Position numbers and translations under genes: made by a program
Source: Juglans regia
Lineage: Eukaryota; Streptophyta; Magnoliopsida; Fagales; Juglandaceae
DNA: 64,000 nt
Direction: 5' to 3'
Assembly (NCBI RefSeq): GCF_001411555.2
Contig: NC_049911.1
Coordinates: forward strand, 34,361,340 to 34,425,339
Notes under the pieces: model-generated
What the model was told of the DNA's origin: nothing
The model's input: the letters and a program-made list of their open reading frames with translations, nothing else
Databases searched by the model: none
Shown: positions 1 to 8,987 of the stretch, piece by piece
Layout of the letters: each line of letters starts with the position of its first letter
Numbering within the stretch: position 1 is the stretch's first letter

Positions 1-2
1 AG

Positions 3-3000
3 TTGAAAAGCGATACCTCTGTTGCCGAGCATACTAGCGAGTTTCAAAACCTAGTTAACCAGCTCGGGTCCGTCAACCTGAATCTTGGCGATGAAGAACA
101 AGCCCTGCTACTTCTCAGTTCATTACCAGACAGTTGGGAGACGCTGGTGGTCTCCCTAAGTAACTCTACTCCAGATGGCAAACTTACCATGACGATGGTT
201 AAGGATGCCCTATTTAATGAGGAGGCCAGACGAAAAGAGACAAGCATGAATCAAACTCATGCCCTTGTCACCGAGAGTAGAGAAAGGCCTCAAGGTAATG
301 ATAGAGGGAGAAGTGGAGGCAGAAACAGAGGGAAGCCTCAACCACGTGGGAGGTCCAGCAGCAGCAAGAACCAGCAGACGGGTAACATAAAATGTTACCA
401 CTGTGGCAAAGAAGGCCACATGAGGAAACACTGCCGCAAGTTTTTAAGGGAGCAAGGTCAAAGCAGTAAGCTGAAGAAAGAAGATGGTGAAACCCTTGTC
501 ACTCTTTCTGGAGATGTGGCAATACTCTCCACCAGTGACGAGACGTGTCTGCACGTTGCAAGCCATGATGTTGAGTGGGTGGTAGACACAGCAGCATCAT
601 ACCACGCCACTTCCCACAGTGAATTTTTCACTACGTACAAAGCAGGAGACTTTGGTACGGTAAGGATGGGGAATGCCAGTTCCTCGAAGATCGTGGGTGT
701 TGGCGAAGTGCAGATAAAAACCAACGTTGGTTGCACCATGGTGTTGAAAGATGTTCGACACATTCCTGACCTTCGGCTCAACCTGATTTCCGGGACAGCC
801 CTTGATCGACAGGGCTATGACAGCTACTTCAGCAAAGGCACTTGGAAGCTGTCACAAGGTGCCATGGTTGTCGCCCGAGGACATATTTGCGGTACGTTGT
901 ACAAGACCCATGTGAAGATCGGTTCTGATAGCCTCAATGCAGTGGAAGACGAGGCATCACCGAATCTGTGGCACAAGAGACTCGGACACATGGGTGAGAA
1001 AGGGTTGGATACGCTTGCGAAGAAGGCACTCATCAAAGTTGCCAAAGGAACAGCGTTAAACCCTTGTGAGTACTGTTTGTTTGGCAAACAATGCAGAGTC
1101 TCGTTTAAATCCTCTACGAAGAGAAGATCAGAGTTGTTGAGTCTGGTACACTCTGATGTATGTGGTCCCATGGAAGAAGAGTCATTGGGAGGTAACAGAT
1201 ATTTCGTGACATTCATTGATGATGCTTCACGAAAAGTCTGGGTATATGTTTTGAAGTCAAAGGATCAGGTCTTCGAGCACTTCAAGAATTTCCACACCCT
1301 AGTGGAAAGAGAGACGGGAAAGAAGTTGAAGTGCCTGCGAACGGACAATGGAGGAGAATATGTCTCCAAAAGGTTCGCTGCATACTGCGCTGATCGCGGT
1401 ATTCGACATGAGAAGACGGTCCCATATACCCCTCAGCACAATGGTGTAGCCGAAAGAATGAACCGGACCATCATTGAAAGAACAAGATGCATGCTCAGTA
1501 TGGCCAAGTTACCAAAGCCATTCTGGGGTGAAGCTGTTCTAGCTGCCTGTTACCTGATCAACAGATCACCTTCTGCACCACTGGAATTTGAAATTCCTGA
1601 GAAGGTTTGGTCTGGAAAAGATGTCTCTTACTCTCACCTGAGAGTGTTTGGGTGCAAAGCCTTTGCACACGTATCCAAGGAGCTGAGACAGAAGCTCGAT
1701 GTCAAGTCAACTCCATGTATCTTTGTTGGATATGGAGATGAAGAATTCGGATACAAATTATGGGATCCAGTGACAAAGAAAATTGTCAGAAGTAGGGACG
1801 TTGTGTTCCATGAAAACCAGAACATAGGAACTGAAGCTTCATCAAGAGAGCTTAGTTCCGATACTCCAAATCCTGCACCATTACAGTCCGCCACAGATAA
1901 TGAGGAAATGCAGGATCGAGATCCAGAAGCAGAAGAAGAAGCTCAGGGTGTCGAGCAGGGGGAGCAAGAATCCTCTCCACCAGCAGCTGGTGTACCACCA
2001 CAAGGGTTAGATGGTGATGAACCTCCTTTGGTTGATGAACCAAGAAGATCGGCAAGAGGCCGCCTACTGATTCCGTCGAGGAGATATCCGGAATCAGACT
2101 ATATTCTGCTTACTGATGAGGGGGAGCCAGAGAGCTTCCAGGAAGTTCAAACTCATGCTGATAGAAGCCTATGGGTGCAGGCAATGCAAGAAGAGATGAG
2201 TTCTTTGCAGAAAAATCAGACCTATGAGTTGGTGAAACTTCCTGAAGGAAAGAAAGCCCTAAAGAACAAATGGGTGTTCAAGCTGAAGAAAGATGGCCAA
2301 GGAAAGCTGATGAAGCACAAGGCCAGATTGGTTGTCAAAGGATTCCAGCAGAAGAAGGGAATCGACTTTGACGAGATATTTTCTCCGGTGGTGAAAATGA
2401 TGTCGATCCGAGTCATACTCGGATTGGTAGCCAGCTTGAATTTGGAACTCGAACAGATGGATGTGAAGACAGCCTTTCTCCATGGAGATTTGGAGGAGGA
2501 GATCTATATGGAGCAACCAGAAGGGTTTGCAGCTCCAGGGAAAGATCACTTAGTCTGCAAGCTGAAGAAGAGTCTCTATGGCCTCAAGCAAGCGCCGAGG
2601 CAATGGTACAAGAAGTTCGACTCATTCATGATGAGTCATGGTTACAAGAGACTTGTTGCAGATCAGTGTGTCTATGTTCGAAGGTTCCAGAATGACAAGT
2701 TTGTCATACTCCTTCTTTATGTTGATGATATGTTAATCGTTGGTGAGGATAGGTCCATGATTAACAAACTAAAGAAGGAACTATCCAAGTCCTTTGACAT
2801 GAAGGACTTAGGCCCAGCACAGCAAATTCTGGGCATGAAGATTGTTCGTGATAGGAAAGTCAAAAGGGTGTGGCTATCACAACAAAAATATGTTAAACAG
2901 GTCATTAGACGTTTCAACATGGGAGATGCTAAGCCAGTCAATACTCCACTTGCTAACCACTTCAAATTGAGCAAGAGCTCGTGTCCTTCTTCAAAGAAAG

Positions 3001-3683
3001 AGATTGAAGAAATGGAAGCAATCCCCTACTCTTCAGCAGTAGGAAGCCTAATGTATGCAATGGTTTGTACCAGACCAGATATTGCTCATGCTGTAGGCAT
3101 GGTGAGCAGATTCCTTTCAAATCCAGGAAAGGATCATTGGGAAGCAGTCAAGTGGATTCTCAGGTACCTGAAAGGTACATCGAAAATGTGCTTGTGTTTT
3201 GGGGGAGCTAAACCAGTTTTGGAAGGCTATACAGATTCAGATATGGCAGGAGATTTGGATAGCAGGAAATCTACTTCAGGATTTCTCTTCACCTTTGCAG
3301 GAGGAGCTGTCTCTTGGCAGTCCAAGCTGCAGAAGTGTGTTGCTTTATCCACAACAGAGGCAGAGTACATTGCCGCAGCGGAAGCTGGGAAAGAGATGTT
3401 GTGGATGAAGCGTTTTCTCCAAGAACTAGGAGTTAGTCAAGAAGACTACAAGGTACATTGTGATAGTCAAAGTGCTCTAGACTTGAGCAAGAATTCAATG
3501 TACCACTCCCGCACCAAGCATATTGACATCCGCTATCATTGGATACGCGAAGCGATGGAACAACAGCTGTTGAAGCTTGTGAAGATCCATACGAAAGAGA
3601 ATCCAGCAGACATGCTGACGAAGGTGGTTACAAGTGAGAAGCTTGAGCTATGCAGAGACATAGCTGGGATGGAAAACATATAG
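3..3683 (+). CDS. Copia-type gag-pol polyprotein, 5'-truncated by window edge
   Basis: This is an open frame of about 1226 codons without internal stops, ending in TAG. Domain order is that of Ty1/copia: gag remnant with a zinc knuckle (CYHCGKEGH, ~res. 131-144); aspartic protease with WVVDTAAS (~res. 191-198, DTA where many copia proteases have DSG); integrase with an HHCC finger (~320-365) and a D,D-35-E core including RTDNGGEY and PQHNGVAER; reverse transcriptase with ARLVVKGF, DVKTAFLHG and LLYVDDMLIVG; and RNase H with GYTDSDMAGD and STTEAEY. The INT-RT-RH order separates it from Ty3/gypsy. The true gag start lies upstream of the window. It encodes self-replication enzymes and has no host role. 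Confidence 0.95.
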   Translation: MKSDTSVAEHTSEFQNLVNQLGSVNLNLGDEEQALLLLSSLPDSWETLVVSLSNSTPDGKLTMTMVKDALFNEEARRKETSMNQTHALVTESRERPQGNDRGRSGGRNRGKPQPRGRSSSSKNQQTGNIKCYHCGKEGHMRKHCRKFLREQGQSSKLKKEDGETLVTLSGDVAILSTSDETCLHVASHDVEWVVDTAASYHATSHSEFFTTYKAGDFGTVRMGNASSSKIVGVGEVQIKTNVGCTMVLKDVRHIPDLRLNLISGTALDRQGYDSYFSKGTWKLSQGAMVVARGHICGTLYKTHVKIGSDSLNAVEDEASPNLWHKRLGHMGEKGLDTLAKKALIKVAKGTALNPCEYCLFGKQCRVSFKSSTKRRSELLSLVHSDVCGPMEEESLGGNRYFVTFIDDASRKVWVYVLKSKDQVFEHFKNFHTLVERETGKKLKCLRTDNGGEYVSKRFAAYCADRGIRHEKTVPYTPQHNGVAERMNRTIIERTRCMLSMAKLPKPFWGEAVLAACYLINRSPSAPLEFEIPEKVWSGKDVSYSHLRVFGCKAFAHVSKELRQKLDVKSTPCIFVGYGDEEFGYKLWDPVTKKIVRSRDVVFHENQNIGTEASSRELSSDTPNPAPLQSATDNEEMQDRDPEAEEEAQGVEQGEQESSPPAAGVPPQGLDGDEPPLVDEPRRSARGRLLIPSRRYPESDYILLTDEGEPESFQEVQTHADRSLWVQAMQEEMSSLQKNQTYELVKLPEGKKALKNKWVFKLKKDGQGKLMKHKARLVVKGFQQKKGIDFDEIFSPVVKMMSIRVILGLVASLNLELEQMDVKTAFLHGDLEEEIYMEQPEGFAAPGKDHLVCKLKKSLYGLKQAPRQWYKKFDSFMMSHGYKRLVADQCVYVRRFQNDKFVILLLYVDDMLIVGEDRSMINKLKKELSKSFDMKDLGPAQQILGMKIVRDRKVKRVWLSQQKYVKQVIRRFNMGDAKPVNTPLANHFKLSKSSCPSSKKEIEEMEAIPYSSAVGSLMYAMVCTRPDIAHAVGMVSRFLSNPGKDHWEAVKWILRYLKGTSKMCLCFGGAKPVLEGYTDSDMAGDLDSRKSTSGFLFTFAGGAVSWQSKLQKCVALSTTEAEYIAAAEAGKEMLWMKRFLQELGVSQEDYKVHCDSQSALDLSKNSMYHSRTKHIDIRYHWIREAMEQQLLKLVKIHTKENPADMLTKVVTSEKLELCRDIAGMENI

Positions 3684-3708
3684 GTAAATGGGCATGGAGG
3701 GGGAGAAT

Positions 3709-4107
3709 TGTTGAAGTCCATGCCCTGAGCAGTCATTGTTGACTGCTCAGCGCTTAACCCTCAACCCCCAGCGCCCAACCACCTAATGAATGCAACAATA
3801 AATGCGTTCATACGTGAAGTAATGCGCCTATAAATTAAAGCTTCAGACGAGAGCATCATACACCCAAGGAGAAAAGAAAAGAGAGAGAGCCGAGAGAGCT
3901 CTGAGAGAAAAGAAGAGAGTTGAGTTGAGTGGAGTGTGATCCTCCTCCTCTGTAATATTTGCTTGTGTTCCACTATTTATTAGTGAAGCTCTTTTCTGTG
4001 GATGTAGGCAGTTGCCGAACCACGTTAAATTTTTGGTGTCACTGAGTGCATGAGTGTACTCTTTTATTACCGCTTTTATCCCTTCCGCTGTGTTGATTTC
4101 CCCAACA
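3709..4107 (+). repeat. 3' LTR of the copia element
   Basis: The 399-bp LTR has TG...CA termini (TGTTGAAGTCC ... TTCCCCAACA). It begins directly after the purine-rich tract. A TATA-like CTATAAATTA lies at 3828-3837 and probably marks the U3 promoter. Transcription started here would run into the aminotransferase exons downstream. Confidence 0.85.
3828..3837 (+). promoter_or_regulatory. Putative LTR TATA box
   Basis: CTATAAATTA sits in the first third of the LTR, the expected place for the U3 promoter of a copia element. It points toward the downstream exons. The call rests on motif and position only. Confidence 0.45.
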
Positions 4108-4171
4108 ATATCGACCTTTACATCTCTCCTCTGTTTTTTTTTTTTTTTCTATATTTTACATGCAAATTTAG

Positions 4172-7014
4172 GTCTGCAAGACGGCTGATGTTGCAAGCAG
4201 GGTTGAGAGCCAGCTGAAACTTGTAATCAGGCCAATGTATTCAGATCCACCCATTCATGGTGCATCTATTGCGGCTACAATCCTCAAGGATAGGTAATCT
4301 CTCTCTGTTTTTTATTTTTTTTAAGATGAAGAAAGATAATTTCATTTCTAAAGAAAGAAATACGTAAAGAGGGAGTGACGACTTCAACAAATATCCAAAA
4401 ACAAAAAATACAGGTAAAATAGTCAATCTGAAAATGGTACCAAATAATTCGATCCCAGGATTGGATACCCTGGGACAGGTAATCATTTCTCGAGTAACAA
4501 TTAGGCGCATTGGCTTTAGAAGTATCGGGTCTCTTCTACTTTTTTGAATAGGACGTTGCTATGTCCACCGAACACTTCAACTCTTTTTTTTATTTTTTTT
4601 ACTTTTTCTTTCAACATTTTTTTGAAGTATTTAGATATTTTTTAAAAATAAAAAAATCACATATTTATTTAAAAATATTTACTTAATTATTAAATAAAAA
4701 AATAATTTCGGTTCTGTGTGCATAATATTTTCCTTTTGAATAATAATATCCACGTAATATATTTTATTATACATATTTTAAAATAAATATATTTTTATAA
4801 AGTGATTATTTTTATAAAATTTTTTATTAAAAAAAAATTATTTGTACAAGTCTCAAATAAACAAAAGATTTGTATAGAATTTATCTATTTGAAACTTGTA
4901 TCTAACATTACTCTTTATTAAACTATCCTTTATTTTAAAATACGGTCACGTAATGTATTGTGAAATATGATATTTTTTTTTTTTTTAAAAGAACTTTTAT
5001 CAAACTGACCGAATCAAAGGTAATAACTTCCACTGTTTACTTTGTTATGTGACAGAAGAGATCCTAACGATAACGACGGATTGCGAACGTGAAATCTCTC
5101 TTATTTGAAGGAGTTCTCATTTTTATATTTACCGTTGCATAAATCTTTGGGTGTTTCACTCTCAGGGCCATGTACGATGAATGGACTATTGAGTTGAAGG
5201 CAATGGCTGACCGTATTATCAGCATGCGCCAGCAACTTTTTGATGCCCTGCGTGCTAGAGGTCGGCATTTTACCGTTTTATTCTGTTGCATAAGAGTGCT
5301 TGTGTGCCTTGTAATTGCGTTAAAAAATGTGTGCATTTAGTTCACTTAATCTGTTTGGCAGGTACACCTGGGGACTGGAGTCATGTTATTAAGCAGATTG
5401 GAATGTTTACTTTCACGGAATTGAACTCAGAACAAGTTGCTTTTATGACGAGAGAGTACCATCATATATAAATGACATCTGATGGGTAAGAAACTTCAGT
5501 TCCCCCCGCCTTTATTATTCGTAGAGGAAGTCTAGTGTATAGAAAATTTCCTTTCTTTCCCTTTTCTCTCTTGGATTCTTGGGTTTCTTTTGATTGTTGA
5601 GCTCAGTTAAATTGTTAAATTCAGTCTAATTTTAATTGAATTTAACTTTTAAATACTTAATTATCAAATTATTAAACTTATCTCAACTCAAAACTTCCTT
5701 ACATGTGAGATTTATAAATTTTTTTAACTTAATACATCTTTATACATGAGATCTATAACCTTTTTCAAATTCTCATTAAAAATACTAAACTCATCTTAAC
5801 ATTCAAGTACACTTTAAACTCAATTTAGATGGATTTTATATAACTTCCTCTATTATTCAACTTCTACTATTTATAAAGAATTAAGTTTAATTGATCTCAG
5901 CTCAACATTCAAACGCATATTTATTTTAAAAATAAATGTTAGGGGTGTAAAAGAAAACTTAAAATTGGTGGATTTGGTACACTTAATAAATGGTCCGGTC
6001 TGATACCCATTTTTTAGAGTTGAAATCGGCCTAAAAACTAGTTTGAACTAAACTTGACTGTTATATATATATATTTTTAATTTTTATATTATATTATATA
6101 TTATATGCTAAATTATTAATTAATATAACAAAATATATATATATCAAAGACATACATTTTTTGCATAATAAATTATAATATATATTCTTTTTAATAAATG
6201 CATATTTACACATTTGATCATATATACAAGTATTCACAATTGGCTAAATGGTAAATTGGATTGGACAAAATCGAACCGAAATCGAAAAAACCAAAAACTC
6301 CAATTTCGATAATAAATTTGTTCGTATTAATTTTTAAATTTTCAAAATAGGTATATATTGGTTTGATTTTAAAATTTATCTAAAACCGGTTAGGCCCCTA
6401 ATAAATTTTAATAGCACTTGGCTGAATTATGTCTACAGTGGTCATAATGGTCATGAGACCTTCCCCAGAACCCTTGCTTACTAGGCACAACTGTTTTGTT
6501 GCTTCATGGTCACCAGAACACTTCATGTGTAAAGAAAGAACTCTCGAAGACCATACTCCCAGTAGCCTTTTCTCCATGTGTGGGGAAAAAATAATATATG
6601 CATGGCTTTAATAACTGCTATTCAACATTCTTTACTAACCTTAATTTCCATGATGGATTAATCCAATCACATCACCATCAATTTGCCAAACTCAGAGATA
6701 AGAGACCATTTCTGTAACGACAGAGTTGTTTCAACCTAAATAATCCGGATTTGATGACCCCCTAAAAATCTTACTAGTCATATTCAAAGCGAATCTGAGG
6801 ACGACTTTCTTAAAAGCATGCCCAGGCATTCGTGTTGAACATCACATCTACATGTGATAATGTCCAACCCGTTACAATTCTTTTATCCTGTCCATTGTGC
6901 AGGAGGATTAGCATGGCAAGTCTGACCTCCAAGGCAGTCCCACATCTGGCGGATGCAATTCATGCGGCTGTTACCATGTTGTCTGAATCTGTTACCAGCA
7001 CAGTGTCTTCCTAA
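4172..7014 (+). pseudogene. Aspartate aminotransferase (mitochondrial type), 3' part, decayed
   Basis: Four exons with good splice sites join in frame: 4172-4293, 5166-5260, 5362-5485 and 6903-7014. The product matches the C-terminal part of plant mitochondrial aspartate aminotransferase: [48 protein letters not shown] and SKAVPHLADAIHAAV. The enzyme interconverts aspartate/2-oxoglutarate and oxaloacetate/glutamate using PLP. The 5' exons, including the PLP lysine, are not visible and may lie beyond the copia insertion. A premature TAA at 5469-5471 replaces the tyrosine of the conserved EYHIYMTSDG motif, next to an extra CAT codon. The C-terminus continues past the usual end into an unrelated tail (MLSESVTSTVSS). 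The nonsense codon and the insertion together point to a dead gene. An active paralogue elsewhere is expected. Confidence 0.85.
5940..6400. mobile_element. Non-autonomous hAT-like element in aminotransferase intron
   Basis: This 461-bp segment starts TAGGGGTGTAAA and ends AGGCCCCTA, short inverted ends of hAT type. It is flanked by ATAAATGT (5932-5939) and ATAAATTT (6401-6408), an 8-bp target duplication with one mismatch. The interior is A+T-rich with CCGGT and CCGAA motifs and no coding capacity. Its ends resemble those of the element at 60754-61399. Confidence 0.7.
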
Positions 7015-8987
7015 GGATTATGGATTATGACTTCCCAAAAGTTCTTGTCCGAACTAGAGTCTAGAATCGGAGAGATATAAACATATAGAGTGGATCAATA
7101 AATATTATGGAATCAATCTATTTTCTGTTTTTATCTCTCTTTATTCTCGAAGCTTGAGTTCGGCCAAGAACTTTAAAGGATCTAAATCCCCTTTGAAGAC
7201 TTCCATTTTGCTACTTTCTTATAATAATTGCTCCTCCCTCAAGTACTGAGGAATATGAAGGGATTTTGCTTTTTACAACTTGTGTTTTGGAGATATTGCT
7301 TTTTATTAATGGCTTATTCATTTTCTTCTATGTCCTGGCCAATATAGGAAGGCCTCCGTTTATTAAACCTCTTTCTTTTCTTCTTTATTTTTTTAAGCAA
7401 AAAATAAAAAACAATTCAATCTTTTCAAATATTCAAACAAAAATAATCTTTTAACTTTATAATTTTTTTTTATTTAATTTTTTTTTTCTCTTTTCTCAAA
7501 ATCCCATAAAACATTAAAAGATGCTTGAAGAATAAGATGAGATGAGAAATTCATGAATAGTAGTTAAATAGTTTATGAATAGTGATAAAATGATTTGAGT
7601 TATAATATTTTATAGGATTTTGAGAAAAGAGAGAAAAAATTGAATAAAAAAATTATAAAGTTAAAATATTGTTAAAATATAATTTTTTAATATTATATTT
7701 ATTTTAGTATTTAAAAAAGTTGAATTATTTTTTATACATTATTTGAAAGTTTGAAAAAATTATAATGATTAGTTTAAAAGTATTTGTATTCGAGTGATGT
7801 TTGGAAAGAAAATAAGATGAGATGAAAAACATTACCAAACATTTCTAACTCAAATTATCTTACTACTATTCACAAAATTAGCATCTCATATCACTCCCCA
7901 AACATCCCTATTTGTACTTGTGGACACCTCAAACATAGGACGTGAAAATCAACAATAGTTAGTAAAAAAATAGAAGCGTGATGAATGATGTGTTTATACA
8001 AAAGATTGAAAATAACAAAATTCATCAAGTTTATATTGGTCGAACTTTTCTCGCACGAAAGGCATTAAGAAAACAGAAAGAGTTCACTCTGTGCTGTGAT
8101 GTGATGACCGGGTAAGTGACACAAAATCAGTTCCAAGTGTGGGAATACAATCTGTAAATACTTCAGATGGGTAACTTAAACTGTTGTCGGAAATTGTGAC
8201 CATTTCACTTTTTAATGCACGACGAGGTACTGTCTGTCATGCTTAATTTTGGATCATCCATCGGACTTTCGGCCAGGGCCTGCTGCAACTCTGAGATCTT
8301 CATTCAGCTTATCCATGAGATTGGCCCAAGTGAAGTAGAGTTGTTAATCTGATTTGTCTACGATGGCTTGTAATTCACCTTTAACATAAATTTTGATTAA
8401 AAAATGTCGGCCCTCTATACTTTCCATGTACGCCGAATGCAGTATTATTGGGGAATTTGGTACACAAAAAGCATTGATCTGATAGAAGTATGCGAAAACA
8501 GAAGTTCCTAATAAAAGATTGATTCTTTAATGTATAAAACATGCATAAACGCTTGGACCCAAAGTGAGCCATAACAAATCTTTCCTTTACAAATAGCTAG
8601 GACGACTTCTAAGCTAACCATTTTTTTTATTTATTTATTTGCTAGACTTCTGAGCTAACTTTTCCCATACAAATATTTCCTTTACAATACTTCTAAGATA
8701 ACTTAATCCCAGAAGAAAGTCGGTATTATCCACCTTTCAGGAGAAAGCAGAAAGCTCCTCGTTTTTATTTATTTATTTTCTGTTTGGGTGGGGGGAGACG
8801 GAGTATAGAAAAGGTAATGCAACGTGTAAATGCATCCTCTTTTTTAAGAGGCAATGAGAAATGAGGGAACATAATTTTTAAGAGTAGTGCAGCAAAAGTG
8901 GAAGAATTATAAATGGGGGAAAAAAGAATAGAAACAAAAGATTATATATGTATAAAATATCTTGACTCCAACCCTACAAGGAAACCA
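7015..8987. other. Intergenic spacer, A+T-rich, with one small foldback element
   Basis: No convincing gene is seen here. The left half contains degenerate copies of the window's common A+T-rich miniature element family (about 7520-7790) and a clearer short copy at 7797-7905. The right half (about 8200-8980) probably includes the 3' UTR and downstream region of MYB3R on the minus strand. A short minus-strand open stretch at about 8272-8345 could be an exon remnant but is too short to name. Confidence 0.6.
7797..7905. mobile_element. Miniature inverted-repeat element, ATGTTTGG ends
   Basis: This 109-bp segment starts ATGTTTGG and ends CCAAACAT. GATGAGATG-like sequence lies inside the left end and CATCTCAT inside the right end, so it can fold on itself. 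It belongs to the GTTTGGAT family seen many times in this window. Confidence 0.5.

Larger units (their letters stand above)
1..4107 (+). mobile_element. Ty1/copia LTR retrotransposon, 3' part (5' end outside window)
   Basis: The element runs in from the left edge and contains an open gag-pol frame, a purine-rich tract just before the LTR (about 3691-3707) and a 3' LTR starting TGTTGAAG and ending CCCAACA. The 5' LTR, primer binding site and start of gag are off-window, so LTR identity, and therefore age, cannot be judged. The open pol frame suggests a fairly recent insertion. Copia elements usually make a 5-bp target duplication. The five bases after the LTR are ATATC (4108-4112) and should also precede the 5' LTR. 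The element lies in the same orientation as the aminotransferase exons that follow. Confidence 0.95.
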
